This document shows positions 45,726 to 57,599 of a stretch of DNA of 64,000 bases, in pieces. A program made the position numbers and the translations under genes. The first letter of the stretch is position 1; every line of letters starts with the position of its first letter. The stretch is from Branchiostoma belcheri (taxonomy: Eukaryota > Chordata > Leptocardii > Amphioxiformes > Branchiostomatidae), in NCBI RefSeq assembly GCF_001625305.1, contig NW_017802480.1, positions 434,001 to 498,000 of the forward strand. Reading direction: 5' to 3'. The notes under the pieces were generated by a model. The model was not told the origin of the DNA. It saw nothing but the letters and a program-made list of their open reading frames with translations, and searched no databases.

Positions 45726-46631
45726 GGCTTTCTTCACTCGCACATCCTGACATGTTGGCAGCTGGTGTGTTATTGCGCGGGGGTCTGGTCAAACCCATTA
45801 ATCTTCAAGCAGATACAGGGTTTCTAACGTCTGTTGTTTTTGCGTCGTTTTGTAGGTCGTTCTAGTGGTTCACGTTTGTGTAGCTTGTGCCGCAAATACA
45901 CCTAGAGCGCCAAAAAAGACGTGCAAAATAAACAGGAGCCACACATGTTCCTAAGGATTATTAGCTTACGCCGTCCCGTGGCGTGTTCACCATTCAGAGC
46001 TAGCGCTAACCGTGTAAGAGTGCACCACAACAATTCGCACATTAGAGAGGGGTCAGTGCGACCGAGTGCGGCCGGCTCGTGGGAGGAAACTGTCGGAATT
46101 CCCCTGCCGACTCCCGCTCATTTGTCTGCCGCTCCGCTGTCAGAGTGAAGTACATCCGTTCTGACAGATTCCTGCTACTTAAATCGGGATTTATCCCTCT
46201 TGCTGCGCGTTTGGAAGTCTTCTTGTGTACTGAACGGCGCGTTTCTTTGATACTGACGCATGCTATAAAAACGCGATTCGACCCCACTGATTCATACCTT
46301 CTTTCCCCAATTCTATCGCTCAAAGGTTGCACTACGGTCTCTAATTAAGTACGCGTGGTGTGCTAAGATGTTTTTGTAGGTTAACAGTCATTTTTTAAGC
46401 TTACAGGAAAGAGAAAAGGCTGTCGGTAGTTCAAAGCTAGCGAAGTAAGAAGTCTACCTTGTATAATGTACTTTCTTTTGCATCGGGGGTAATTATATCA
46501 TTAGTCACGTAAAGATCCTACAGGTGTCCAGTCATCTTTTAATTACTATAATTATCATCTTTTAATTACTGTAATCCTCCAGACGGTGACAAGTGGTTGT
46601 TGCAGACATGACACGTGATCCGTCACTTCCT

Positions 46632-46747
46632 AATCTCCAAGCAGAAGTGCGGTGGAAGATCGTAAAGTTTTCTGACACAGCAAACAGACATGCCGGTCAG
46701 GAAACGTTACTTTCTACCGCAACATCTGCTTGGAGATTAGTCATTTC
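46632..46747. mobile_element. MITE of the TCTCCAAGCAGA family
   Basis: TAATCTCCAAGCAGA at the left and TCTGCTTGGAGATTA at the right form perfect 15-bp terminal repeats, including the flanking TA. Interior arms pair further (GTGCGGTGGAA.. / ..TTTCTACCGCA). The size is about 110 bp and it is non-coding. Confidence 0.8.
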
Positions 46748-47044
46748 CCTCTGCATAGTTGTATACCTCACATATAGCGGGAATTCGTCTAGACTTAGGA
46801 AACGGTAAGAACTGTAAAACTGCCCTCTTCCGGATTTAACTGAAGTAAATGTCATTGGAGATTAGTTGATGTAACTATACGTTAGCCAATGGGAAGTATG
46901 ACCTGTTTGGTGCAACGCGACGACTCTTAGTAATAGATTGAACAAGCCAGAACAAAAACCAGTAATCTGAAAAGCATTCTGTTTTATGTACTGCTTGTGA
47001 TGCACATCAGTTTGTCACTTTTCTAATAGGTATCTTTCTCTTCA

Positions 47045-47182
<138 letters not shown>

Positions 47183-48363
47183 TAGCTCTCTATTTGGTCC
47201 ATGATTCGAAGCATAGTAAAGACTACGTACCTTGTATGACCATGACCGTTAGTACATACAGCAGTCCTCCCTTTACACACTGCATCATAGCTTGTTGGCA
47301 GCGAAGGCTTATCTACGCACGAAACAAGTGTTCACACACGTTAATCACTGCAGCTTCTCGCTGTCACCACTCGCGTCCTAAGCTCGCCCGTGGACTAGTG
47401 TCGGCCTGACTCGACTTCTGCGTTTTATATACTGTAGACGCCGCTGTTGTTTCCGGTCCGAACAAGTCTGATACCGGTACGGATGAGCTGGTCAAAACTG
47501 CTAGCGTGTTACGCCGAAGGGCGGTGATACCGGCTGCGCAGCAGGTATACGGATATTAAATGACGAATACCACTTCCTCTACTCGCCGTCCGCGATCCGG
47601 GCCAAGGAACTTCCTGTTATCAGCCTTGTGTGACGATAGTTTCAGGACGATAGTTTCACGGAGAAAAGACGGCCTTGTCGGTCTGTTACCTACACTTACT
47701 AGTATTCTTTGTGGGGTCCGCCGAAGCTTTGTTTGCATCGTCTGGGTGACTACGAGTATTGTGAGTGCAGTTAACAATGTGATCGCAAGGAGGCTCTTCT
47801 ACGGGTTCAGAGAAGTGTATGTTCACTCACTGGAACATACATTGGATATTAAAGGATGTATGTTTTTTATGTGCCTGAAGCTTTATGATTAAACTCAACA
47901 AAATTATACCAAGGAGGTTCAAAATCTTCATTACACTCAACGATTGTGTGCTTTACAACCTACATTGTATAGCAACAACATGCCCATACAGTTTTTTTAT
48001 TATTATTATTTTTTATTACAATGGATACATACATCACATACAATTTAGAAACATTTAAAAAATCATCATTGTATCATTACATCAGTTGTCCAATTCCTGG
48101 ACATGGTGTGAGGGAAAGAAGGATGCGAAAACATGCACATACAGTTCTAGGAAACGCCTTTAATTTATAAAAGACTAATGTACATGTGAAATAGTACTGG
48201 GGAGTAGAGGATGACACAACTAGTCTCGTGTTTGAATAAAGAGCCACACCTTGAGCATGTTAAAGATCCCACCACACATCGAAAATATGTGAGTCTATCA
48301 AACCTGGTCCGGTCTTGCATGGCCTGTACTTAATGTATAAAACTGGCCAGTTTATTGAAGGTA

Positions 48364-48490
48364 CCTAATCTCCAAGCAAATCCTACGGTAACAAATATCC
48401 ATTGGCCAGATGAATGGCTAATGGACACTCCACTGGTCAATGGATACTACCTTGCCATCGTAGTATCTGCTTGGAGATTAGAAGGTACCG
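48364..48490. mobile_element. MITE of the TCTCCAAGCAGA family
   Basis: GGTACCTAATCTCCAAGCA is mirrored by TGCTTGGAGATTA, then GAAGGTACC. Interior arms (AAATATCCATTGGCCAG / CTGGTCAATGGATACTACC) extend the hairpin. Confidence 0.8.
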
Positions 48491-48919
48491 GTCAGTGACC
48501 TGACTGACCACTGGGGTCATGATAAGTGCAGAAGGACAAAGGTCACTTGGAAATTAGGTCATTTTAGCCACACTTTGCATCAAGAAACTGGACAAATATA
48601 CAGTGTACACGGTGACCTGTGTATGTGGAGTATTTGTGCTTAACGTCTGTACTCTGTAACCTTTCGACTCCAACTTGGATTACATATTTCAAGACATTTT
48701 CTGTATCAGTTTCGGGTTTTTCTATTGTGTGAGCATATCCTGAGCCAGAATCTGTGGAGGAAGACAGAACCCTTGCACTAAACGTAATCGACAAGGTAAG
48801 AATCGATCTGTCCCTCGTGTGTGTAAATAGGTCCCAATCCTATCTTATTTGTCAAGTAGGGTTGTTCACTTACCCAGTACTAGTGTTTGTGTGAAACGCC
48901 GCCATAGCACCTGGGCTAT

Positions 48920-49070
48920 ACATATAGAATACAACACGGGGTATTCCGTATCGCCTGAGGTATCGGCCCGACCGCGGGTCGGATCGCCCGACGGCCGCAG
49001 GCCGGAGGGCGATCCGACTCGCGGGAGGGCCGGGACCGAGGGCGATGCGGAATACACCGTGTTGTATTTT
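48920..49070. mobile_element. GC-rich foldback element
   Basis: ATACAACACGGGGTATTCCG is mirrored by CGGAATACACCGTGTTGTAT. Inner parts GGTCGGATCGCCC / GGGCGATCCGACT and CGGCCGCAGGCCGG add further pairing. Confidence 0.75.
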
Positions 49071-49254
49071 ATTTATGTCATGCCCACCCAAGAAAACACG
49101 CCTTTCAATGCAAGATGAGCCAAAAGTTGATGCCACTTGTCCCTAAAATGTAACAACATCAATTCCAACGTCCGGATTCTGTATTCGAATTTTCGAAAGG
49201 GGCACAAGCGGGTAGGGCGAAATGCGTTCGAATCGTTTATGGAAGCCATGGAAG

Positions 49255-49324
49255 CGTTCGATAACGGGTTCCGGACCGGGCCGTACCGTACCGTACGGCC
49301 CGGTCCGGAACCCGTTATCGAACG
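49255..49324. repeat. perfect palindrome, 32-bp arms, 6-bp loop
   Basis: The arms are 49255-49286 and 49293-49324, beginning CGTTCGATAACGGGTTCCGG, with loop CGTACC. No mismatch occurs. It is flanked by looser symmetry and lies about 300 bp upstream of the sulfotransferase start. Confidence 0.9.
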
Positions 49325-49632
49325 TTATCGCGGCCCGGGTATGATATAAAGTCCTATACTACAGTAGAAGAACAACTCAGAGCTACCTATCATCCAAATT
49401 TTGTGACACTTTATAGTAGCTTGTCTAGATCATGAGGTATCAAAACTGGTATTTCCGTGTTTACAGACGCGCGCGCACACACACACATACACTCACACAC
49501 AGTGACACAAACCTTCTTAGCGAATGTAATGACAGTCTCATAAGGCACCTGTAAGCTCCGATCTATTTCAGAGTTGTTTTCTACAGATCCACCTCTCCTC
49601 CTGTACAGTGCATCAGTGAACACGGCGACACG

Positions 49633-52055
49633 ATGAGCCAAGAGCGTCCCTCGTCGTTTTACTTTAAAGGAGTGCGTTTCGACAATTCGTCGAACCTAAA
49701 GGCCTTGGAACTGGTGGAATCATTTGAAGTAAGAGAGGACGACGTCTTCATCTCGGCGTACCCTAAATCGGGTGAGAATCATAAGACTTCGCCTTCTTTT
49801 TTCTTGGCATGGTCTTGCGAGAATCTTTTATTTTTGGCAAAACTACATCTCACAGTATCTGAGTATGGCCGATATAACCACCCCTCAGCGTAACACGTGA
49901 GCTTCTGTATCATGCTGTATAGCCGGTATAACCGTCCTTAAGTGTAACACACCAGCTTCTGTATCTGTATAGCTGGTATAACCGTCCTTAAGTGTAACAC
50001 ACCAGCTTCTGTATCTGTATAGCCGGTATAACCGTCCTTAAGTGTAACACACCAGCTTCTGTATCTGTATCTGTATAGCCAGTATAACAGCCCTTCAGCG
50101 TAACAACGACCAGCTCAACCGTAGGCCATATCCTCTTCTTCTTCGTCGCTAACAGGAACAACATGGACACAGCAGATCGTCTCTCTGGTGTGTGCTGAGG
50201 GCGACATCAGTGAGCTCTGCAAAGTCCCTCTGCAAGCTCGCACGCCTTGGCTGGAGACGCTGGACATGTCAGGAAGGTTGGGTGTCGGTGCTGGCGAGCC
50301 CAGGCCGATACTACTAAAGAGCGCCCCCTCTCCGCGACTGATGAAAACGCACCTGCCCTACCACCTGTTACCTCAGCAAGCCAGGGACGGGAAGGGAAAG
50401 GTGCTGTTCATTGCTATTCAACACTTATATACTCTTTTTGCTCTGTTTCTTCTTCTTCTTCTCCAAACACAAAAGGTCAATGACCTGGACCAGACGTCTG
50501 TCTGGTGCTGTAGCAGACACCAATTATGCATCTACTTTCGAAATGTGAGCTCGGGTGGAAAAATGTCTACATTTCTTTCTTTTTCTATTTTACTAGATCA
50601 TCTACTGTGCTCGGAACGTCAAAGATGTGGTTGTTTCGTGGCACAACATGAGAAGGATGGTGGAGCATGTTCCCTGTGGAACTTGGGAGGAAAACTTCCA
50701 GGACTTTATTACTCCGGACCTAGGTCAGTATTCGGCTGCATGTATCAAATCTCAGGAACTAACATGAGACTAATATCACTTTTTTTTATTGTATATGTCC
50801 ATTATATTTTTATATGTCATTTGAGGGGACGGGATGAATTGATTTCTTGTGATTCTCAGCATGGAGGTAGCTTAGGTAAAGACTGATATACTTAGATATC
50901 GAATATGCAAATTGTGGTTTAATTTCACGTTACAAATATATAATCAAGATCGTGCTTTATCGAATGAACAGCTTTCTATGGTTTCTGGTGGGACGTCATC
51001 CCGGAGTACTGGCGACACAAGGATGACGACAACTTGCTCTTCATCAAGTATGAAGACCTCAAGCGGGTAGGTTTAAAATTTGAATTGCATATTTGATATT
51101 ATGACGTGATCTCTAGGTAAATATGGCGGGGAAACTTAAATATATCGATCGTTAGACAGAGGCTGTTCTGTTTCCCGAATCACGTTCCTCCATGTTCGAT
51201 CTGACGTCATTCGAACAGAACGCATGTTCCATTTGGGGTTACTGGCGATCAGTTATCATTTATGGGTCGACGCTGATTGGATACAGTGTTTATGGGATCT
51301 TAATCACCACTAGTAAGGTTATTGTTTTGTCATAACCAATGTGAAATAGGGATTTCAGATTTTGTAGTCAATTTTTTTATCTTTGTTATTAGACTGTGTA
51401 CAAGTAACGGTCCTCTTAACGTTATATGATGTATGTAGGACTTGCGGGGCCACGTGGTGATGATAGCAGACTTCCTAGGCAAGACTCTGTCAGACCAACG
51501 AATCGATGAGGTGGTGGCGAACTGTACCTTTTCCGCTATGAAGGAGAACCCGTCTACAAACTATTCCCGCAACCCAATGCTGCAGAAGGTTTTCAGCAAG
51601 GTGGAAGGAAGCGGCATTGAGTTCATACGCAAAGGTACTTGTCTTTAATGAACTTCACTTTTCCATTTCGTATGTACGGTGATGTGGTGTGTGACAAGTG
51701 GTTATAATCACTGAATAAACCACCGAGTGAGTGAAGCGAGATTATGCTTAAAAGCTCAACTTCATGTCGTCCTCAAATCTAGTCCTTTTTGTTCAATATT
51801 CACTTTGACTTCTGATTCATTTGTGTCAATGTGTGTGAGAGAGAGACAGAGAGAGGGAGAGGAAGAGAGAAAGAGAGAGAGAGACAGGGGGGAGAAAATA
51901 CAAGAATTACTTTAGAGTCATGACACGTATTTTTATGAATCTCAGGAGAGGTTGGTGACTGGAAGAACTGGTTCAGCGCGGAAGAGAACGAGACTCTGGA
52001 GGCGATTCACAAGGAGAAAATGGCGGGAACAGATCTGAGTTTTCAGTATGAGTAG
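49633..52055 (+). CDS. cytosolic sulfotransferase (SULT family), 6 exons
   Basis: Exons: 49633-49771, 50156-50400, 50597-50723, 50972-51066, 51439-51634 and 51946-52055. They make 912 nt, 303 residues, in frame. It is a soluble PAPS-dependent enzyme that sulfonates small molecules such as phenols or steroids. The 5'-phosphosulfate loop is YPKSGTTW (43-50), split by intron 1. The catalytic His lies in RLMKTHLPYHLLP. The 3'-phosphate motif is YCARNVKDVVVSW (131-143). The C-terminal PAPS-binding motif is RKGEVGDWKNWF. Its length matches SULT1-type enzymes (about 295). No signal peptide is present. The subfamily and substrate cannot be assigned from sequence alone. AATAAA at 52424-52434 may be the poly(A) signal. 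Intron 1 holds a 50-bp array, and 58-bp inverted repeats bracket exons 5-6. Confidence 0.93.
49860..50110 (+). repeat. 50-bp tandem array in SULT intron 1
   Basis: Five copies of AGCCGGTATAACCGTCCTTA, then AGTGTAACACACCAGCTTCT, then GTATCTGTAT, with starts near 49864, 49921, 49971, 50021 and 50077. It is a tandem form of the repeat seen singly at 42009 and 44983. Confidence 0.9.
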
Positions 52056-52133
52056 TGTCTGTTGGTCGCCAGTGACCCCAAATGGAACATGCGTTCTGTT
52101 TGAATGACGTCAGATCGAACATGGCGGAACGTG
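51181..52133. repeat. 58-bp inverted repeats bracketing SULT exons 5 and 6
   Basis: The left arm 51181-51238 and right arm 52076-52133 are reverse complements with two mismatches (CCCCAAATGGAACATGCGTT..). The left lies in intron 4, the right just past the stop codon. Confidence 0.9.
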
Positions 52134-52280
52134 GTAATAGATCAGGGTTTTAGTAGTGTCTGTTATGGTACAGTGACGTTCGTCTTATGCCGCCGTTCGA
52201 TTTTGATGACAATGGCAATGAACTTTATCTGTTATTGTAAATTGATTAATGAATTAAACGCTCTACATGGCTATCACAGG

Positions 52281-52355
52281 AACAGAATGAAACTCTTGAA
52301 GCAATCTACCGGGAAAAAATGAAGTGCTTTTGATCTGACTTTTGAGTTCGAGTAG
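52281..52355 (+). pseudogene. decayed copy of the last SULT exon
   Basis: GAACAGAATGAAACTCTTGA, then AGCAATCTACCGGGAAAAAATGAAG, parallels exon 6 GAAGAGAACGAGACTCTGGA, then GGCGATTCACAAGGAGAAAATGGCG. The ends TCTGACTTTTGAGTTCGAGTAG also correspond to the exon-6 end. A deletion shifts the frame. A CAG precedes it, but splicing there in the normal phase meets a stop within four codons. Confidence 0.7.
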
Positions 52356-52509
52356 TCTCACAAAGAACACTGCATAGTCCTAATATCAAAGGCAACAGAT
52401 ATCCGAGATGTTGTGATGCATTTAATAAAATAAAGGTCATGATTCTTAAATATGACCCACGTCTCTTCAGTGTGCTTTTCCATTAAGCTACGTCTGCTCA
52501 CCTTATACT

Positions 52510-52722
52510 TTTAGTACTCTCCAAGCAGAGGTCTGGTGTGTTGTACTTTTTAAAGCCTTTTAGACGTTTTGCCAGACTTTCTATTCTGTCCACTTTTATT
52601 TCTGTTTCCTGGCCAAAAGAAAAGCCGACAAAATAGAGACCGGGACTGTAAAACGCAGAAAAAAAGCAATAAAGAAAGACATCCTAAAACAGACCAAACC
52701 TCTGCTTGGAGAGGATACAACT
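52510..52722. mobile_element. MITE of the TCTCCAAGCAGA family, longest copy
   Basis: CTCTCCAAGCAGAGGTCTGG is mirrored by CAAACCTCTGCTTGGAGAG, with inner symmetry (GTTTTGCCAG, TTTTCTTT). It is about 200 bp and non-coding. Confidence 0.75.
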
Positions 52723-53820
52723 AGCACGCAAGAATTCTCCATGGACGTCGACCTATCATGACAATCGAATTAACCTTTCCAACCAATGACAGCCTGGCAA
52801 TCGTTATTTCGACCAATGAGAGTGCGGCTGCATACTGAGTCAATCCGATTACCAGTTCAACCAATGGCAGCTTGGTAATCTTAAGTTTGACCAATGAGGG
52901 AGTGGCGTCATTTCCGTGAACTATTTGTCATCTCTGTTTCTAGCGGGACATTTGGGGATCTACCAAAGACTGGTAGGAGGGGGAGGGCTACTTTTTTTAA
53001 GTGTATATATAACGACATAGAACAACAAATACTGAGCTCTATCTATACGGAAACTTCTACTAACTGCGCAGCAATTTTTGAAGGATTTTAAGGGCGGCAT
53101 TTCCGTTCTCTTAAATACCCCTCCAAAAGAAAATGTAACAGCATCAACCATTAGCAGCATCAACCATTAATAGTGGAGGTTTGTATTAAAATTTTGATCC
53201 AGTATGAGTTGAAAAACGCATCACAAAGAGACCTCACAAGATTCTATATCCTTGATGTATTTCTCGATATGTATGGCGTTTGTTGATTTGTTTCATAGAG
53301 TGGGGCAAAGATGTTGAAAAAACATTTTGGTTTTACGTTTCTACCGATTTACCAAAATGTTACAGTCCTGACCAATCACAAGCGAGGATTCTGATGGAAA
53401 ATTCCGTCCAAACTTTTCCCACCATTTGTGAAGCTGAACCCACCGGACGAACATCCTGCGTACGGCCCAGAGTTTACAAGCGCGAGGCGGCGGCATACAA
53501 TGTAAGCCTTTTCTCCTTTTCTAGCGGTAGAATTACACTGGCTATCCACGTATTACCTTTTGTGGTGTTCGTAGAGAAATTGACGTATCTGAAGATGACT
53601 TTTGAGACGTTTTTCGTAGGATTTTTTTTAAATTTCCTTCATCTGCATGTGGCCCCCGGCAAGCTTTCCTGGAAATTGTACGTTTTCCTGTCCATAATTC
53701 CGTGAACATCTCTAAATTCTTCATTTTTCTGTGACTGTGATATCCAAGATCACGTAGACTGCGTGTAAGTGGAGTTTCAAACCGAAATTTTAGCAATTTT
53801 CTGTCAAGAATGTTCTTAGT
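52723..53820. other. unassigned stretch
   Basis: A short set of three 'accaatga.ag' words lies at 52780-52900. A frame at 53280-53705 is open for 141 codons but starts at a non-ATG codon and resembles no family I know. Confidence 0.4.
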
Positions 53821-54960
53821 CAAAGATTACGAGTCCGTTCGAACCACCTGCCAATCACCCGTTGCCCGTAGTTACCGGAGATGTTTTGGCCGTAATTTGA
53901 CCAAGAAATTTCGTTTTCTCGGACTTTTACCTCAGAATCATCGCAATAGGTGCTCCGGCATTTATTCATGTCATTCAGTCTTTCATTTTTCTTCGTAGAA
54001 CTGGAAAAATGTGCTATCATACCGTCCGGGCGGCTCGCGGTAATTTATGCTCAGTCCCGGGCCGATTTTCCCGCCACAAATCATGTGGCGTTATTTGAAA
54101 GAACTGAAGCCAAACGCATTTATAGTATTTTATTTAGACAGACAGTGTCAAATTAGTGAAGGTTTCTGTTATGAAAATGTATATTTGCATGTTTTTTGTT
54201 GGCTTTTTGCCTGATTTTGGTCCAGCCTCTCGGCTGATTTATCTGTCAATCACCGGTCGCCCGTAGTTACCGGTAATTGTTTTGGTCGTAATTTCTCCCA
54301 TAACTGACGTTTTCGCACACGTTTACCACAGAATCAACGTAAAAAAGTGTTCAGGAATTTATCAGTGTCGCTCGGCGTTTCATTTTTGTTCGTTAAAACT
54401 GGAAAATGTATTTTACTGTGTTCTTACCGTTGGCACTGGTCCCGGTAATTTATGTTGAGGCCCGGGCCGCTTTTTCCGCCACAAGTCTAGTAGCGTTATT
54501 TGAAACTACTGAAGCCAAACGCATTTATAGCACTCTATTTAGACAGACAGTGCCAAATTAGTAAAGGTTTCTGTCATGAAAATGTATATTTGTGTGGTAA
54601 TTCTTGGTTTTTGCCCAAATCTGGTCCAACCTCTTGGCTGATTTATCTGTCAATCACCGGTCGCCCGCAGTTACCGGTAATTCAGTCCTGGGATGCGGTT
54701 CCCGCCACAATTCCTGTGGCGTTTTTTTGTAACAATTTCAACTGACCGTGTATTGTTTATGTCATCATATTTTAACAGCATGTGTCAAATTAGTGAAGGT
54801 TTCTGTCATAGAAATGTATATTTTTATGTTTATTGTTGCTTTTTGCCCGATCTCGGGCTAGCTCGTCGGTTGATTTACGTGTGAATCACCGGTTGCCCGT
54901 AGTTACCGAATATGTTTTGGTCATGTTTCGCGCCATGGTTCTGCCCACGGTTCTTGCTTT
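53820..54960. repeat. tandem repeat, about 400-bp unit, about three copies
   Basis: The block 'caatcaccggt.gcccgtagttaccgg' recurs near 53850, 54245, 54650 and 54885. It is followed by 'ttttggtcgtaatt', 'acctcagaatca', 'catttttcttcg', then 'cgcatttatag' and 'ttagtgaaggtttctgtcatgaaaatgtatatttg'. Confidence 0.85.
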
Positions 54961-55079
54961 TTAGGCACTGTTACGCCTGTTTCTTTATATAAGCATGTAA
55001 ATACACGAGTTTCTGACATTTTAATCATATCCTTTTACACTGCTAGATATTTATCCCTCCTCAAAAAGTTGTCTTTAAA

Positions 55080-55265
55080 ACTCTTTCCCTTTGCACACAG
55101 GGGCGCCCCCTGATAGCAGAAGATGGTACTGCAACGCTCCAAAGGTTCTGGCTGAATCTGAACTGAAACGATGGACTGGATTGAGGGGCTCATTCATTTC
55201 TACAAGACGTCTCCTGAAGGAAGCAAGCTTCACGAAGACGACTTGACCAGATGAGATTTTATTTT
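55080..55265. repeat. dispersed repeat with GGAAGCAAGCTTCACGAAGA core, copy 1
   Basis: It contains GGAAGCAAGCTTCACGAAGA, then CGACTTGACCAGATGAGATT, and upstream 'agcagaagatggtactgcaacgc'. It matches 57600-57775 along its length and 59010-59060 in its core. Confidence 0.75.
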
Positions 55266-56089
55266 TTTTACCGTCAAACATATTAGGTAATTATATAAGG
55301 GTCGGGGGGCGTTGGGAGACTTACGTCATCTCTAGTAAACAGTTTATGTAGGGAATGTTTGGACGTTGGATGTGCCTTGTAGGAATTATTCCATTGTAAT
55401 ATCTAAATAATTTTGTCACATAGAAGTTTGGGGAGCAGGGATACAATTTCGTTCGTGTTGTAGAGAAGTAGGATTGTCACTTGTCATAATGTAGTCTACA
55501 ATTTAGTAAATGAAATTGAAATTCTTGGTGTTATTTTGTGCACCCGTTTATGCCATGGCCTGCTCTCTGATGCTCACGTGCACTTAACGTTTAGATTTAG
55601 CGACGGTAAGTTAAACACAGGGAACGTTAGGGAACGTAGTTAGTTGTCGAAGTGTGTGTGACACACAGGGAGCAAAATCCTGGCCTTCAAAAAGATTGCT
55701 TTTGTACAAGGCACACCAAAAACTTAGCTAGTACTTGTGATTGCATTTTTGTGAACAGGTCAAGCCAGACCGCCCAGCTGAGATGCCAGAGGTAAGCCAT
55801 GTGGGGACTGCATGCTGTACTAACATGTACGTTTTTTTCTCCCTTGACAAAATTGGGGGGACCTACAAACTCGCGTAGCACTCGCGTTGGGTTAGGGCCA
55901 AACCATAACTAACCTGTCTTTCCTTTACTCCGGCAACCTCCGGCCATTTCATGTTTTATTTGTCCCATGCTGGGGAAGGGAAAGCCTGGTTTATATACCA
56001 GAATAAATATTATCTCCTGAGTGTTTATCCTCTCGAGTAATAGGTTCTGGTAACCAGGCTATGGGAAACCGGGGTCCTTGGAATTCCTT

Positions 56090-57080
56090 TATAGATAGAT
56101 CTGACGTTCATAGTTGGAGGCAGATCGTGGTCTTTACCATCCAAACTGCTTGCTGTGCTGTCAGTCTTCATTCGAGGAAGGAAGCAAGCTTCGACGAAGA
56201 CTACAAGACCAGATGAGATTTTTTTTCTTCCCGTTAAATGTAACGAGTAAGGGTGGGCGGCGTTGTAAGACTTTAAGCCAGAGTTTATACTACATACCTT
56301 GTCTGGTCTGAACAGTTTAGTAACACAGATTCAAAAAGTACAGGGACTTTTGTATGGTCTTCTACCACTAAAGATCTAAGTAGCACCCAGAAACAGGGTA
56401 CGAGGGAGGGAGTATGGAGTGAATTTGTTTCTTCTTCAGTTTGACATTATAGACAGATCCTGACGTTCATCGTTGGAAGCAGATCGTGGTCTTTACCATC
56501 CAAACTCCTTGCTGTGCTGTCAAGTCTTCATTCGAGGAAGGAAGCAACCTTCGACGAAGACTACAAGAACAGATGAGATGTTTCTTTCTATCCGTTAAAT
56601 GTAACGAGTAAGGGTGGGCTACGTTGAATGACTTTAAGCCAGAGTTTATACTACATACCTTGTCTGGTCTGAACAGTTTAGTAACACAGATTCAAAAAGT
56701 ACAGAGACTTTTGTATGGGTAACGAGTAAAGGTGGGCGACGTTGAAAGACTTTAAGCCAGAGTTTATACTACGGTAACCAGGCTACGGGAAACCGGGGAC
56801 CTTCCAAAATGTTTTTCTCTTCTTTTTAGTTTGACTTTGAATACAGATCCTGACGTTCATCTTTGGAGGCAGATCGTGGTCTTTACCATCCAAACTCCTT
56901 GCTGTGCTGTCAGTTTTCATTCGAGGAAGGAAGCAAGCTTCGACGAAGACAACAAGAACAGATGAGATGTTTCTTTCTTCCCGTTAAATGTAACGAGTAA
57001 GGGTGGGCGGCGTTGTAAGACTTTAAGCCAGAGTTTATACTACATACCTTGTCTGGTCTGAACAGTTTAGTAGCACCCAG
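56090..57080. repeat. three-copy tandem array, about 360-390-bp unit
   Basis: Units start near 56097, 56452 and 56840 with 'agatc.tgacgttcat', then GGCAGATCGTGGTCTTTACC, TTCATTCGAGGAAGGAAGCA, AACGAGTAAGGGTGGGC and ATACTACATACCTTGTCTGG. The core GAAGGAAGCAAGCTTCGACG is a variant of the core at 55215. Confidence 0.88.
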
Positions 57081-57599
57081 AAACAGGGTATGAGGGAGGG
57101 AGTAGGGAGGGGGATGGAGTGAATTTGTGACTAACTTCTGTTTTGCCTTTCCAGTAGACCCCACCTCTTCACGTTGCCAGAGGGACCATGAAGGAAGCCA
57201 GCAGAACTTCATAGGACAAAATAATTGTCTTCAACTGATATTCATTCAGTCGAAGTGCCATCCTGCCACGTCAGCCAGCTGCGTTAGCGATCTAGGTAAG
57301 TTGGAAGGGAGGCAGCTTTATCTTACATAACAAATGTTTTTAATTTTTTGTTTTGATTTTTTGAAATTGTAGCAGTATAATACATGTGGAGCACAGGCGG
57401 CTGTTGCTAGTGCTGTGTCACACACATAGAATATTACAAACGTATACAAAAATATAACTAGATCTGGTGCTTACCAATAAAATTTAAAGTAGAATAACAT
57501 TATGATACATCTAATCTTCCGTTACGTCTCAGATCCTTCCACATTCCTGTATGTTTCTACCACCTCAAACAGCTGGCTCCAAATCGCTCTTTCCTTTTG

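Noticed and set aside
46593-46808. 71-codon frame
   Set aside because: It starts at TTG and covers a MITE with perfect terminal repeats.
53280-53705. 141-codon frame between SULT and the satellites
   Set aside because: It has a non-ATG start, unrecognised composition and overlaps repeat-like sequence, so chance is the simplest reading.
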